Part shown: in pieces, positions 1 through 6,315 of the stretch
Position numbering within the stretch: position 1 is the stretch's first letter
Layout: each line of letters opens with the position of its first letter
Origin: an uncultured Collinsella sp.
Lineage (GTDB): Bacteria; Actinomycetota; Coriobacteriia; Coriobacteriales; Coriobacteriaceae
Length of the DNA stretch: 13,392 nucleotides
Direction of reading: 5' to 3'
Assembly (NCBI GenBank): GCA_902470915.1
Contig: CABRIB010000058.1
Coordinates: 1-13,392, forward strand
Translations under genes and position numbers: made by a program
The notes under the pieces: model-generated
Told to the model about the DNA's origin: nothing
What the model saw: only the letters and a program-made list of their open reading frames with translations
Databases searched by the model: none

Positions 1-67
1 CTTTAGGGCATTGCGGGAACAACGCCTTGCGAATAATAACACGTACCGCGCGTTATCACATTACGTA
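1..67. other. unassigned left edge
   Basis: No coding region, RNA or clear signal can be supported here. Reading frames that cross it run on into the tRNA region and are not credible genes. It may be spacer or the far side of whatever element the neighbouring repeat marks. Confidence 0.3.
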
Positions 68-135
68 CACGAAAAAGGGGGCCTTGACCCCCTTGAAGCG
101 CAGGTGCATGTATGGTGCCCGAGGCGAGACTCGAA
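68..135 (-). repeat. truncated copy of tRNA-Leu 3' end plus terminator (repeat copy 1)
   Basis: This segment matches 251-319 almost base for base, apart from an 8-9 nt variable patch between the terminator and the tRNA end. Read on the minus strand it holds the last 23 nt of the tRNA (T-loop through CCA, 135 to 113) followed by the same terminator hairpin (94 to 72). Beyond 135 the match to the tRNA stops abruptly at the T-loop, so no full second tRNA exists. A breakpoint at the T-loop is typical of integrase attachment sites. A decayed tandem tRNA duplicate is the alternative. Confidence 0.75.
72..94 (-). terminator. terminator hairpin, duplicate copy
   Basis: On the minus strand AAGGGGG pairs with CCCCCTT around a 6-nt loop, followed by a T run. 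It is identical to the terminator at 255-277 and belongs to the duplicated tRNA 3' end. No intact gene ends here. Confidence 0.6.
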
Positions 136-139
136 GGGC

Positions 140-180
140 CTTCGCTTCGCGAAGCCCCGGGCTTCGGGCGCATGGCGCCC
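140..180. repeat. three abutting palindromes
   Basis: CTTCGC/GCGAAG (140-145 and 149-154, 3-nt loop), GAAGCCC/GGGCTTC (151-157 and 159-165, 1-nt centre) and GGGCGC/GCGCCC (166-171 and 175-180, ATG loop) run end to end. The first two share bases and so are mutually exclusive folds. Function unknown. They lie between the two tRNA-end repeats. Confidence 0.5.
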
Positions 181-201
181 TCGCCACGCTCCGCTACAAA
201 C

Positions 202-218
202 AGGCCACGGGCCTTTTT
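202..218 (+). terminator. possible plus-strand terminator
   Basis: AGGCC (202-206) and GGCCT (210-214) form a short stem with an ACG loop, followed by a run of five T ending at 218. It would end transcription entering from the left of the window. No gene for it is visible, so the assignment is tentative. Confidence 0.35.
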
Positions 219-250
219 GCTTAACGCTCCGCGCGCTCACGCGAGTTCGG

Positions 251-319
251 CACGAAAAAGGGGGCCTTGACCCCCTTGAACGCTCACTTGCATGTATGGT
301 GCCCGAGGCGAGACTCGAA
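251..319 (-). repeat. repeat copy 2 (intact tRNA-Leu 3' end and terminator)
   Basis: Partner of the 68-135 copy, offset by 183 bp. This copy is joined to the intact tRNA gene. The pair bounds about 115 bp of palindrome-rich sequence with no coding capacity. Confidence 0.75.
255..277 (-). terminator. terminator of tRNA-Leu
   Basis: On the minus strand AAGGGGG, loop TCAAGG, CCCCCTT and then TTT follow the tRNA CCA end by about 20 nt. This is a standard intrinsic terminator. It may also end transcripts reading through from the transglutaminase gene, because no terminator is seen between that gene and the tRNA. Confidence 0.8.
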
Positions 320-383
320 CTCGCACGTTGTTGCCAACGGTGGATTTTGAGTCCACTGCGTCTGCCAATTCCGCCACTCGGGC
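297..383 (-). tRNA. tRNA-Leu (anticodon CAA)
   Basis: The minus strand folds as a class II tRNA of 87 nt including an encoded CCA. Acceptor GCCCGAG (383-377) pairs with CTCGGGC (307-301). The anticodon stem GTGGA/TCCAC encloses the loop CTCAAAA, giving anticodon CAA at 349-347, which reads UUG. The long variable arm CGTTG-GCAA-CAACG and the T-arm GCGAG-TTCGAGT-CTCGC are intact. The long variable arm and the anticodon both identify leucine. The gene starts 39 bp after the transglutaminase stop codon. A weak -10-like TAAACT lies just upstream on the minus strand, but cotranscription is also possible. Confidence 0.97.
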
Positions 384-422
384 ACGTAATGCGTGAGTTA
401 GTTTATCACAGCTTTCTGTTGA

Positions 423-1856
423 TTAGTCCGAAAATGGAACTTCGAGCATTTCGATAAGCTCAACCTTGCGCAACATCTCCCGCTTACGACATCCACGTCC
501 GTTAACCGAGGCCTCGCCCATCTGGTTGTCATAGGGATCCTCGCGCATACCATCGAAAGCAGGCACAAATTCAGCCTGGAATCGGTTGTTGGCCACCATA
601 CGCCACGGGTCGAGACTGCCAAAGTAGTGACGACGACGCCACTCCTCCCCCATCCTACGTGCCGAGGAACCAAACGATACGTCGGCGTTAAGCCAACCGG
701 TCTGGGGTGTGTAGAACTCGGCCCAGTCGTGCGGTCCCACCGAATCGGGCGCAACATATAGGCCGCTCTGCCAACGAGCAGGAACCCCCGCGATGCGGCA
801 CATGGTGATAAACGTGAGCGTCATAACGCCGCAATCGCCGCGGAGCGAATGCGCACAGTCGTCGGCAATAGATCCCAAAAGCAGGTACGGTGGCTGATAG
901 CGATAGTCGATATGCTGTGTCAGGTAATCATAGATAGCACGAGCGCGATCGAGCGGATCCTCGAGCCCGTCAACAACACGCTCCGTCAGCTGTCGCAGGT
1001 ACGGCGTAAACGCAATGTGCGGACGGTCCTCGGAAGTGTCCTCGAGCAGCGGCGTGTCCATGCACGTATGCGATGGGAGCGCGCCACCATAGATATCGCA
1101 ATAGGCGGCATCGATGTGATAGCGATAGGTCACCGAGAATGAGTGTTCGGTCGAAGATGTCCAAGAGGCAGTACGAGCCGAAACGTTTTCAGAGGCAACG
1201 GTACCCCCCGACGTCATATCGAGAACCTCGATTTGAGACTGTTGACGACAGGCGGCAGCAACGGGTAGCCACGCGCGAACAGCCTCTCCCTCCAGAGCCC
1301 CAGGGACAGACACGGATGCCCTAAGCGTGATGACGCGAGTCAACCCGTTTTGCGACTCCATCTCCCTGAGCATCTGGTTACGCAGCGCTATGCCGTCCGT
1401 AGAATCGGGACGCAGGCCCGGAACCTCCTTGGGGTACACGCGAAGCGAATCGAGGAAGTTATCGAGAACAAACAGCTCGCCATCGATAAAGCGCCAGTCA
1501 ATACGCTTGCGATTAATCAGGTCATCAAACTGCTCTTCGGTAAACTCTGGCCACTCCTCGCGAATCATCGCAATAGCCTGATCGCGCGACACCGAAAAAT
1601 GAAGCGGAGTCTCGAGCATGCGATACCGCTCGGCACGAACACAAGCAGCCAGCGAAGGCTCGGGGTTCTGCTCCAAAAGTCGATCGCAAGCAGCAACAGC
1701 CTGCGTCAAATACCCGGCATCCTTGAGTCGAAGAATCTCGGGCGGCAGTCCAATATCGAGATGACGAAAGTCATCACAGCAAACATCAACAGAGCAACCA
1801 ACAGGACCCTCGTCAATAACTTTCCCATTCGAAGGCAGCACATCAATAACAGCCAT
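423..1856 (-). CDS. transglutaminase-like domain protein
   Basis: Predicted 477-aa soluble protein with no signal peptide or membrane segment seen. The C-terminal half carries a transglutaminase-like cysteine-peptidase fold. GDCGVMT supplies Cys342, HDWAEFY supplies His376 and NADVSFG supplies Asp392, so the papain-type triad is complete. The N-terminal 150 residues include a TPR-like stretch (RLKDAGYLTQAVAACDRLLE) of the kind seen in gut Clostridia and Coriobacteriia members of this family. Such proteins may cleave or crosslink peptides, but the substrate cannot be told from the sequence. I chose the ATG at 1856 because a GGAG sits about 7 nt upstream; the longer frame would start at a GTG with no ribosome site. 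It is the last protein gene before the tRNA on this strand. Confidence 0.85.
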   Translation of the reverse strand: MAVIDVLPSNGKVIDEGPVGCSVDVCCDDFRHLDIGLPPEILRLKDAGYLTQAVAACDRLLEQNPEPSLAACVRAERYRMLETPLHFSVSRDQAIAMIREEWPEFTEEQFDDLINRKRIDWRFIDGELFVLDNFLDSLRVYPKEVPGLRPDSTDGIALRNQMLREMESQNGLTRVITLRASVSVPGALEGEAVRAWLPVAAACRQQSQIEVLDMTSGGTVASENVSARTASWTSSTEHSFSVTYRYHIDAAYCDIYGGALPSHTCMDTPLLEDTSEDRPHIAFTPYLRQLTERVVDGLEDPLDRARAIYDYLTQHIDYRYQPPYLLLGSIADDCAHSLRGDCGVMTLTFITMCRIAGVPARWQSGLYVAPDSVGPHDWAEFYTPQTGWLNADVSFGSSARRMGEEWRRRHYFGSLDPWRMVANNRFQAEFVPAFDGMREDPYDNQMGEASVNGRGCRKREMLRKVELIEMLEVPFSD

Positions 1857-1891
1857 ACCAAAACTCCAAGTCACTAGAACGCTTGAAGTCC

Positions 1892-1921
1892 ATTGTAGCG
1901 AGATAAAAAAGAAAGCCCCAA
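1892..1921 (-). promoter_or_regulatory. possible promoter of the transglutaminase gene
   Basis: On the minus strand a TACAAT -10 (1897-1892) follows a weak TTGGGG -35 (1921-1916) with an 18-bp spacer, 36 bp before the start codon. The -10 is good and the -35 is poor. Confidence 0.4.
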
Positions 1922-1998
1922 TAAAGGAACCCTCAACACCGATAAACGGTACCCATTAAAAATGAATTCAGCCCAGTAACCCTGCGGCGGTAAACGAA

Positions 1999-2090
1999 GG
2001 AAGCCCCGTCCCCCGGAACTGTTTCCTTGGCGCGACTTCTGGCAAAGCCAGGTGAGCGCAAAGGAAACAGTGTAGGGGGACGGGGCTTCC
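1999..2090. repeat. 92-bp two-tier palindromic element
   Basis: A perfect 16-bp outer stem (GGAAGCCCCGTCCCCC at 1999-2014 with its complement at 2075-2090) is followed inward by a 4/4 internal loop. Inside that is a perfect 10-bp stem (CTGTTTCCTT 2019-2028, AAGGAAACAG 2061-2070), and in the loop a small hairpin CTGGC-AAA-GCCAG (2039-2051). It begins about 20 bp after the aldolase stop on the minus strand and could act as its 3' end structure, although no T run follows. The GGGGACG core recalls the inverted repeat at 12561-12618, which suggests a dispersed palindrome family (inference). Confidence 0.85.
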
Positions 2091-2110
2091 GGCGGGAAGT
2101 TTAGCGACGC

Positions 2111-2977
2111 TTACGCCTTGTTGACGGAGCCAAACTCCTCCATGAGCTCCTTGGTGCGGGCAACGATGTTGTCGCGACCAGGCTTGAGGAGCTTGCGGGG
2201 GTCGAAGCCCTTGCCCTGCTGATCCTTGCCAGCCTCGATGTACTCACGGACGCCCTTGGCGAAGACGAGCTGCAGGTCGGTGTTGACGTTGATCTTGGAG
2301 ATGCCCAGGGAGATGGCCTTCTTGATCTGATCCTCGGGAATGCCGGTGCCACCGTGCAGGACGAGGGGCAGGTCGCCGGTCTGGGCCTTGATCTCGCCCA
2401 GACGCTCGAAGGAAAGGCCAGCCCAGTCGGCGGGATAGACGCCGTGGATGTTGCCGATGCCGCAGGCGAGGAAGTCGACGCCCAGGTCAGCAATCTGCTT
2501 GCACTCAGCGGGGTCAGCGAGCTCGCCGTTGGAGGTCACGCCGTCCTCGGTGCCGCCGATGCCGCCGACCTCGGCCTCGATGGACATGCCCTTGGAGTGG
2601 GCAAGCTCAACGAGCTCCTTGGTGCGGTCGAGGTTAAGCTGGAAGGTCTCCTCGTGAGAGCCGTCATACATGATGGACGTGAAGCCGGCCTCGATGCACT
2701 TGAAGCAGTCCTCGTAAGAACCGTGATCGAGGTGAAGGGCGACGGGAACGGTAACGCCCGTGGCCTCGACGGCAGCCTTGACCATGTCGGCGCAGACCTT
2801 GAAACCGCCCATCCACTTAGCGGCACCAGCGGTGCACTGAAGGATCAGCGGAGACTTGGCCTCCTCGGCGGCCTGGAGAATAGCCAGGGTCCACTCGAGG
2901 TTGTTGGTGTTGAAGGCACCGAGAGCGTACTTGCCGGCCTCGGCCTTCTTGAGCATGTCTGCTGCGTTGACGAGCAT
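2111..2977 (-). CDS. fba: class II fructose-bisphosphate aldolase
   Basis: 288-aa zinc aldolase cleaving fructose 1,6-bisphosphate to dihydroxyacetone phosphate and glyceraldehyde 3-phosphate, a cytosolic glycolytic step. HLDHGS (82-87) gives catalytic Asp84 and zinc ligand His85. NIHG supplies His178 and LHGGTG supplies His208, the other expected zinc ligands. EAEVGGIGG (134-142) and NVNTDLQ (230-236) are the usual phosphate and substrate-binding segments. The length is normal for the family. The start at 2977 is fixed by AGGAGG 8 nt upstream; an in-frame upstream extension of 32 codons is leader. Tagatose-bisphosphate aldolases share this fold, but no tagatose-pathway genes are nearby. The gene stands alone between a 194-bp leader and the palindrome at 1999-2090. 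Confidence 0.95.
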   Translation of the reverse strand: MLVNAADMLKKAEAGKYALGAFNTNNLEWTLAILQAAEEAKSPLILQCTAGAAKWMGGFKVCADMVKAAVEATGVTVPVALHLDHGSYEDCFKCIEAGFTSIMYDGSHEETFQLNLDRTKELVELAHSKGMSIEAEVGGIGGTEDGVTSNGELADPAECKQIADLGVDFLACGIGNIHGVYPADWAGLSFERLGEIKAQTGDLPLVLHGGTGIPEDQIKKAISLGISKINVNTDLQLVFAKGVREYIEAGKDQQGKGFDPRKLLKPGRDNIVARTKELMEEFGSVNKA

Positions 2978-3017
2978 AAAAGAAACCTCCTGTAAGGTTG
3001 CTCCGATAACGCCTGAG

Positions 3018-3045
3018 ATTTTACCACGGCGCACCCGAGCATAAA
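3018..3045 (-). promoter_or_regulatory. possible promoter of fba
   Basis: Minus-strand TAAAAT (3023-3018) could be a -10, with TTTATG (3045-3040) as a weak -35 at 16 bp, about 41 bp before the start codon. The -35 match is poor. Confidence 0.3.
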
Positions 3046-3066
3046 CGTTCGTTTGTTCACGAATAT

Positions 3067-3141
3067 CGTCCAAACAGACTTTTTTTGACCGTTTGCCCTA
3101 CGGAATCGACCCGTTGGGGAAAATAGCTTGACGTTTGGACG
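3067..3141. promoter_or_regulatory. 9-bp inverted repeat in the fba leader
   Basis: CGTCCAAAC (3067-3075) and its exact complement GTTTGGACG (3133-3141) flank 57 bp that includes a T7 run. Spaced arms like these can be paired operator half sites. No known regulator is recognised. A 6-bp hairpin (GCTTCT 3141-3146, AGAAGC 3155-3160) abuts the right arm. Confidence 0.35.
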
Positions 3142-3171
3142 CTTCTCGTGCTTTAGAAGCTGACTATAAAG

Positions 3172-3855
3172 CTACACCTGCATGAAAGGGTTCTGCATGA
3201 GCTCGCGTGCCATGGTGGTCGAATCGCCATGGCCGGTTAGGCAAACGGTATCGGGCGGGAGAAGCCGGGCGAGTTTGGAGAGCGAGCGCAGAATCGCCGC
3301 CTCGTCGCCACCGGCAAGATCGGTGCGGCCGTGGCTACCCGGGAACAGGGTGTCGCCAACAAAGGCGATGCATCCCTGCTCGGTGGCAGCAAACAAGACG
3401 ATCCCGCCCGGCGTATGCCCTGGCGTCTCGATCACCTGCAGGCAGATATCGCCCACCTCGAGAGCATCGCCCTCGGCGAGTAGGCGCGTCGGCTCCCCGG
3501 GGTCGGGCGTCTCAATGCCCCACATAGCTCGCTGTTCCTCGATGTTCGCATGCGGCACCGCCACATCCTTAGCACACAGCTCATACTGGCAGCCCTCGCC
3601 AACGGCGGTTCGTACGCCGGCAACACCACCAACATGATCGGCATGGCCATGAGTGCAAACGGCGCCAAGCATGCGTACGCCGGGATGCTCGGCTCGAATA
3701 TGCTCCACCAAGCGCTCGCCTTCCCATGCGGGGTCGACAATCACGCACTCATTGTCCGAAATAACAGCATAGCTATTGGTTTGAATGGGACCGTTTACGA
3801 GCGTCTCGATCTCGACCGATCCCTTGGGAGTTACATCCAAGGACACAGCACTCAT
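3172..3855 (-). CDS. metallo-beta-lactamase-fold hydrolase (glyoxalase II-like)
   Basis: 227-aa cytosolic hydrolase of the MBL superfamily. THGHADH (68-74) supplies His69, His71, Asp73 and His74. Further ligands are His147 in GHTPGG, Asp168 in GDTLF and His209 in GHGD, so both metal sites look complete. GDTLFPGSHGRTDL is typical of the small YcbL/glyoxalase II-like group, which lacks the long C-terminal glutathione-binding domain. Substrate is therefore uncertain; thioester hydrolysis is the usual guess. The start has AGGAG 6 nt upstream. A small hydrolase of this kind next to rel is a recurring bacterial arrangement as I recall it. It lies 84 bp after rel with a strong hairpin between them. 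Confidence 0.88.
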   Translation of the reverse strand: MSAVSLDVTPKGSVEIETLVNGPIQTNSYAVISDNECVIVDPAWEGERLVEHIRAEHPGVRMLGAVCTHGHADHVGGVAGVRTAVGEGCQYELCAKDVAVPHANIEEQRAMWGIETPDPGEPTRLLAEGDALEVGDICLQVIETPGHTPGGIVLFAATEQGCIAFVGDTLFPGSHGRTDLAGGDEAAILRSLSKLARLLPPDTVCLTGHGDSTTMARELMQNPFMQV

Positions 3856-3875
3856 GTCCCTCTCCTCTCTATAGA

Positions 3876-3903
3876 ACTCGAGGCATCAAACGATGCCTCG
3901 AGT
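3876..3903 (-). terminator. perfect 12-bp hairpin between rel and the MBL gene
   Basis: ACTCGAGGCATC (3876-3887) and GATGCCTCGAGT (3892-3903) pair perfectly around a 4-nt loop. No T run follows on either strand, so it may be a U-less terminator, an mRNA processing site or a partial attenuator separating rel from the hydrolase. It ends only about 10 nt before the hydrolase ribosome site. Confidence 0.6.
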
Positions 3904-3939
3904 GTAGCGAATATCGATAATATGGCGCGTTCGTCGCGA

Positions 3940-6300
3940 CTAAACGCGGCGCTTAAGCTGGGCTCCACCCTCGCCGGGCATCAGGCGGCGCGCATCGTAG
4001 ACCGAGTCAACACTGCTGATAGAGGCCAGCAGCGGATCCAGACCACTCGCGTCCGAGATCTCGACCATAAAGCGCAGGGTTGCAATACCCTCGCGGTTGG
4101 TCGACGTAGCGGCAGAAAGGATATTGCCGCCCGCATCGCCAATGGCAATGGTGACATCCTTGAGCAGGCCCATGCGGTCCAGGCACTCGACCACGATCTC
4201 GACCTGGAAGAGGGTGTCGGCAGCGCCGTCCCACTCCACTTCGATCATGCGCTCGGGATGCTCCATAAGACCCTTGACGTTGGGGCAGTTGGCGCGATGC
4301 ACCGAAACGCCACGACCGCGCGTGATAAAGCCGACGATATCGTCGCCCGTCACCGGATTGCAGCAATGTGCCAGACGGACCAGCAGGCCGCTGTTGCTCT
4401 CGCCCTTGACGATAATGCCGTTGCTGGCGCTCTTGCCGCGCTTTTGCGGCTTTCGGTTGGAGCCTCGGGCCGGCTGTTTCACGACCTCGGCGATAGCCTC
4501 GGCCTTGGTGAGCTGTTCCTCGGGCTTGGGGTCCAAGATTTGCTCGACCTTGTTACCCACAGCGCGCGGGGCAACCTTGCCGGCGCCCACGGCGGCAAAC
4601 AGGTCCTCGAGCTGCTTGAAGTTCAGCTGCTCCGCCACGGCGTTGAGCGCACGCGTGGATCGCGGCGTAGAGATGCCATACCCGCGCTTGCGCAGGTCCT
4701 TGGCCAGTATATCGCGGCCGGCAGCAGCGTCATCGTCTTTGGTCGCGGCAGCGAAGTAACGGCGGATCTTTGACTTGGCGGAAGGCGTCTTAACGATCTT
4801 GAGCCAATCGCGCGACGGCTTGGAACTCTTGTTGGTCAGGATTTCAACGCGATCGCCCGTCTTGATCTCGTGCGTGAGCGGGGCCACCGCACCGTTGATC
4901 TTAGCGCCGACGCAGTGGTTTCCCACCTCGGTGTGGACGGCGTAGGCAAAGTCGAGCGGCGTGGAGCCGGCACGAAGCGCCATGACCTCGCCCTTGGGCG
5001 TAAAGACGAAGATCTCCTGATCGAAGAGGTCGACCTTCAGCGAATGCAGGTATTCCTTGGCGTCGGTGATCTCATCAGACGCAGCCCAATCGAGCGAATG
5101 TTTGAGCCAGTTAATCTGATCGTCCAGACGCTGCGCATCGTTGGTCTTAGACGCAGACGATCCGCCCGACTTCTTATAGAGCCAGTGGGCGGCAATGCCG
5201 TACTCGGCCTGCTCATGCATCTCATAGGTTCGAATCTGAATCTCGAGCGGGCGGGCCGTGGGACCGATTACCGTCGTGTGGAGCGACTGGTAGTTATTGA
5301 CCTTGGGCATGGCGATATAGTCTTTAAAGCGACCGGGCATGGGGTGCCACAGCGTATGCACCGCGCCGAGCGTGGAGTAGCAATCGCGCACCGAATGCGT
5401 GATGACGCGCAGTGCCACCAGGTCGTAGATCTCGGAGAATTCCTTGCCCTTGCGCTTCATCTTTTGGTAGATGGACCAATAGTGCTTGGAACGGCCGTTG
5501 ATCTGGAAGTCCTCCAGGCCAATGCGGTTGAGTTCGTCGGTGAGTGTCTTGATGGTCTCGGCAAGGTAGCGCTCGCGGACCTCGCGCGACTCAGCCACCA
5601 TGCGCGCGATGCGCTGGTAGGCATCGGGCTCCAGGTAGAAGAAGGACAGGTCCTCGAGCTCCCACTTAATAGAGCTCATGCCCAGGCGGTCAGCCAAGGG
5701 CGCGTACACGTCCATGGTCTCGCGAGCCTTAAACAGGCGACGATCCTCGCGCAGGGCTGCCAGCGTTCGCATGTTGTGCAGACGGTCGGCAAGTTTAACG
5801 ATGATGACGCGAATGTCCTTGGACATGGCGAGGAACATCTTGCGCAGCGTGAGCGCTTGCTTCTCGTCCATGCTGTCGACTTCGATGTTGGTGAGCTTGG
5901 TCACGCCATCGACGAGCTCGGCCACCGTATCGCCAAACAGGCCGGAAACATCGGTGAGCGAGGTCTCGGTGTCCTCGACGGTATCGTGCAACAGCGCGGC
6001 GCACACCACGTCACAATCCATCTTGAGATCGGCCAAAATGATGGCAACCTCGACGGGATGGTTAATGTACATCTCACCCGAGCGGCGCTTTTGGTTACAG
6101 TGTTTCTCGGCGGCAAAGCAGTAGGCTTGCTCCACCTTGGAGAAGTCGTCCTCATTCATATATTTGAGGCACAAGCGCTCCAGCTTGTCGTAGCTGTCCG
6201 CCATAATCTCGGGCGGCAGCTCATCGGCATGCTTATAGTGCTCCATCTCCGAAAACGGCTGGAGGGTGGAATCATGGGCGGTACGGGCTGCGGCATCCAT
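3940..6300 (-). CDS. rel: bifunctional (p)ppGpp synthetase/hydrolase, RelA/SpoT family
   Basis: 786-aa long RSH enzyme controlling the stringent response. Order: HD hydrolase domain with HDTVEDT (105-111) and KLADRLHNMRTL (169-180); synthetase domain about 260-375 with GRSKHYWSIYQKMKRKGKEF, GRFKDYIAMPKVNNYQSLHT and EIQIRTYEMHEQAEYGIAAHW; TGS domain about 429-489; a conserved Cys/His segment with HCCNPV (645-650) and HRANCPN (668-674); and a C-terminal ACT domain about 697-775. The HD residues are intact and the synthetase loop carries the RKGK version, so both activities are expected. Start ATG at 6300 has AAGGGG 6 nt upstream. It follows recJ by 15 bp and is probably cotranscribed with it. 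Confidence 0.96.
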   Translation of the reverse strand: MDAAARTAHDSTLQPFSEMEHYKHADELPPEIMADSYDKLERLCLKYMNEDDFSKVEQAYCFAAEKHCNQKRRSGEMYINHPVEVAIILADLKMDCDVVCAALLHDTVEDTETSLTDVSGLFGDTVAELVDGVTKLTNIEVDSMDEKQALTLRKMFLAMSKDIRVIIVKLADRLHNMRTLAALREDRRLFKARETMDVYAPLADRLGMSSIKWELEDLSFFYLEPDAYQRIARMVAESREVRERYLAETIKTLTDELNRIGLEDFQINGRSKHYWSIYQKMKRKGKEFSEIYDLVALRVITHSVRDCYSTLGAVHTLWHPMPGRFKDYIAMPKVNNYQSLHTTVIGPTARPLEIQIRTYEMHEQAEYGIAAHWLYKKSGGSSASKTNDAQRLDDQINWLKHSLDWAASDEITDAKEYLHSLKVDLFDQEIFVFTPKGEVMALRAGSTPLDFAYAVHTEVGNHCVGAKINGAVAPLTHEIKTGDRVEILTNKSSKPSRDWLKIVKTPSAKSKIRRYFAAATKDDDAAAGRDILAKDLRKRGYGISTPRSTRALNAVAEQLNFKQLEDLFAAVGAGKVAPRAVGNKVEQILDPKPEEQLTKAEAIAEVVKQPARGSNRKPQKRGKSASNGIIVKGESNSGLLVRLAHCCNPVTGDDIVGFITRGRGVSVHRANCPNVKGLMEHPERMIEVEWDGAADTLFQVEIVVECLDRMGLLKDVTIAIGDAGGNILSAATSTNREGIATLRFMVEISDASGLDPLLASISSVDSVYDARRLMPGEGGAQLKRRV

Positions 6301-6315
6301 CGAGGTCCCCTTCCC

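Noticed and set aside
113..200. A second complete tRNA-Leu
   Set aside because: Only the T-loop to CCA part is present; the 5' half, the anticodon arm and the T-stem partner are missing.
68..319. CRISPR array
   Set aside because: Only two copies, about 68 bp long, matching tRNA sequence; no regular spacer units.
11..457. Plus-strand open frame of 148 codons
   Set aside because: It runs through the tRNA, both repeats and into the transglutaminase gene, with no ribosome site or family resemblance.
3550..4773. Plus-strand open frame of 407 codons
   Set aside because: Antisense to the hydrolase and rel; it results from high G+C codon bias.
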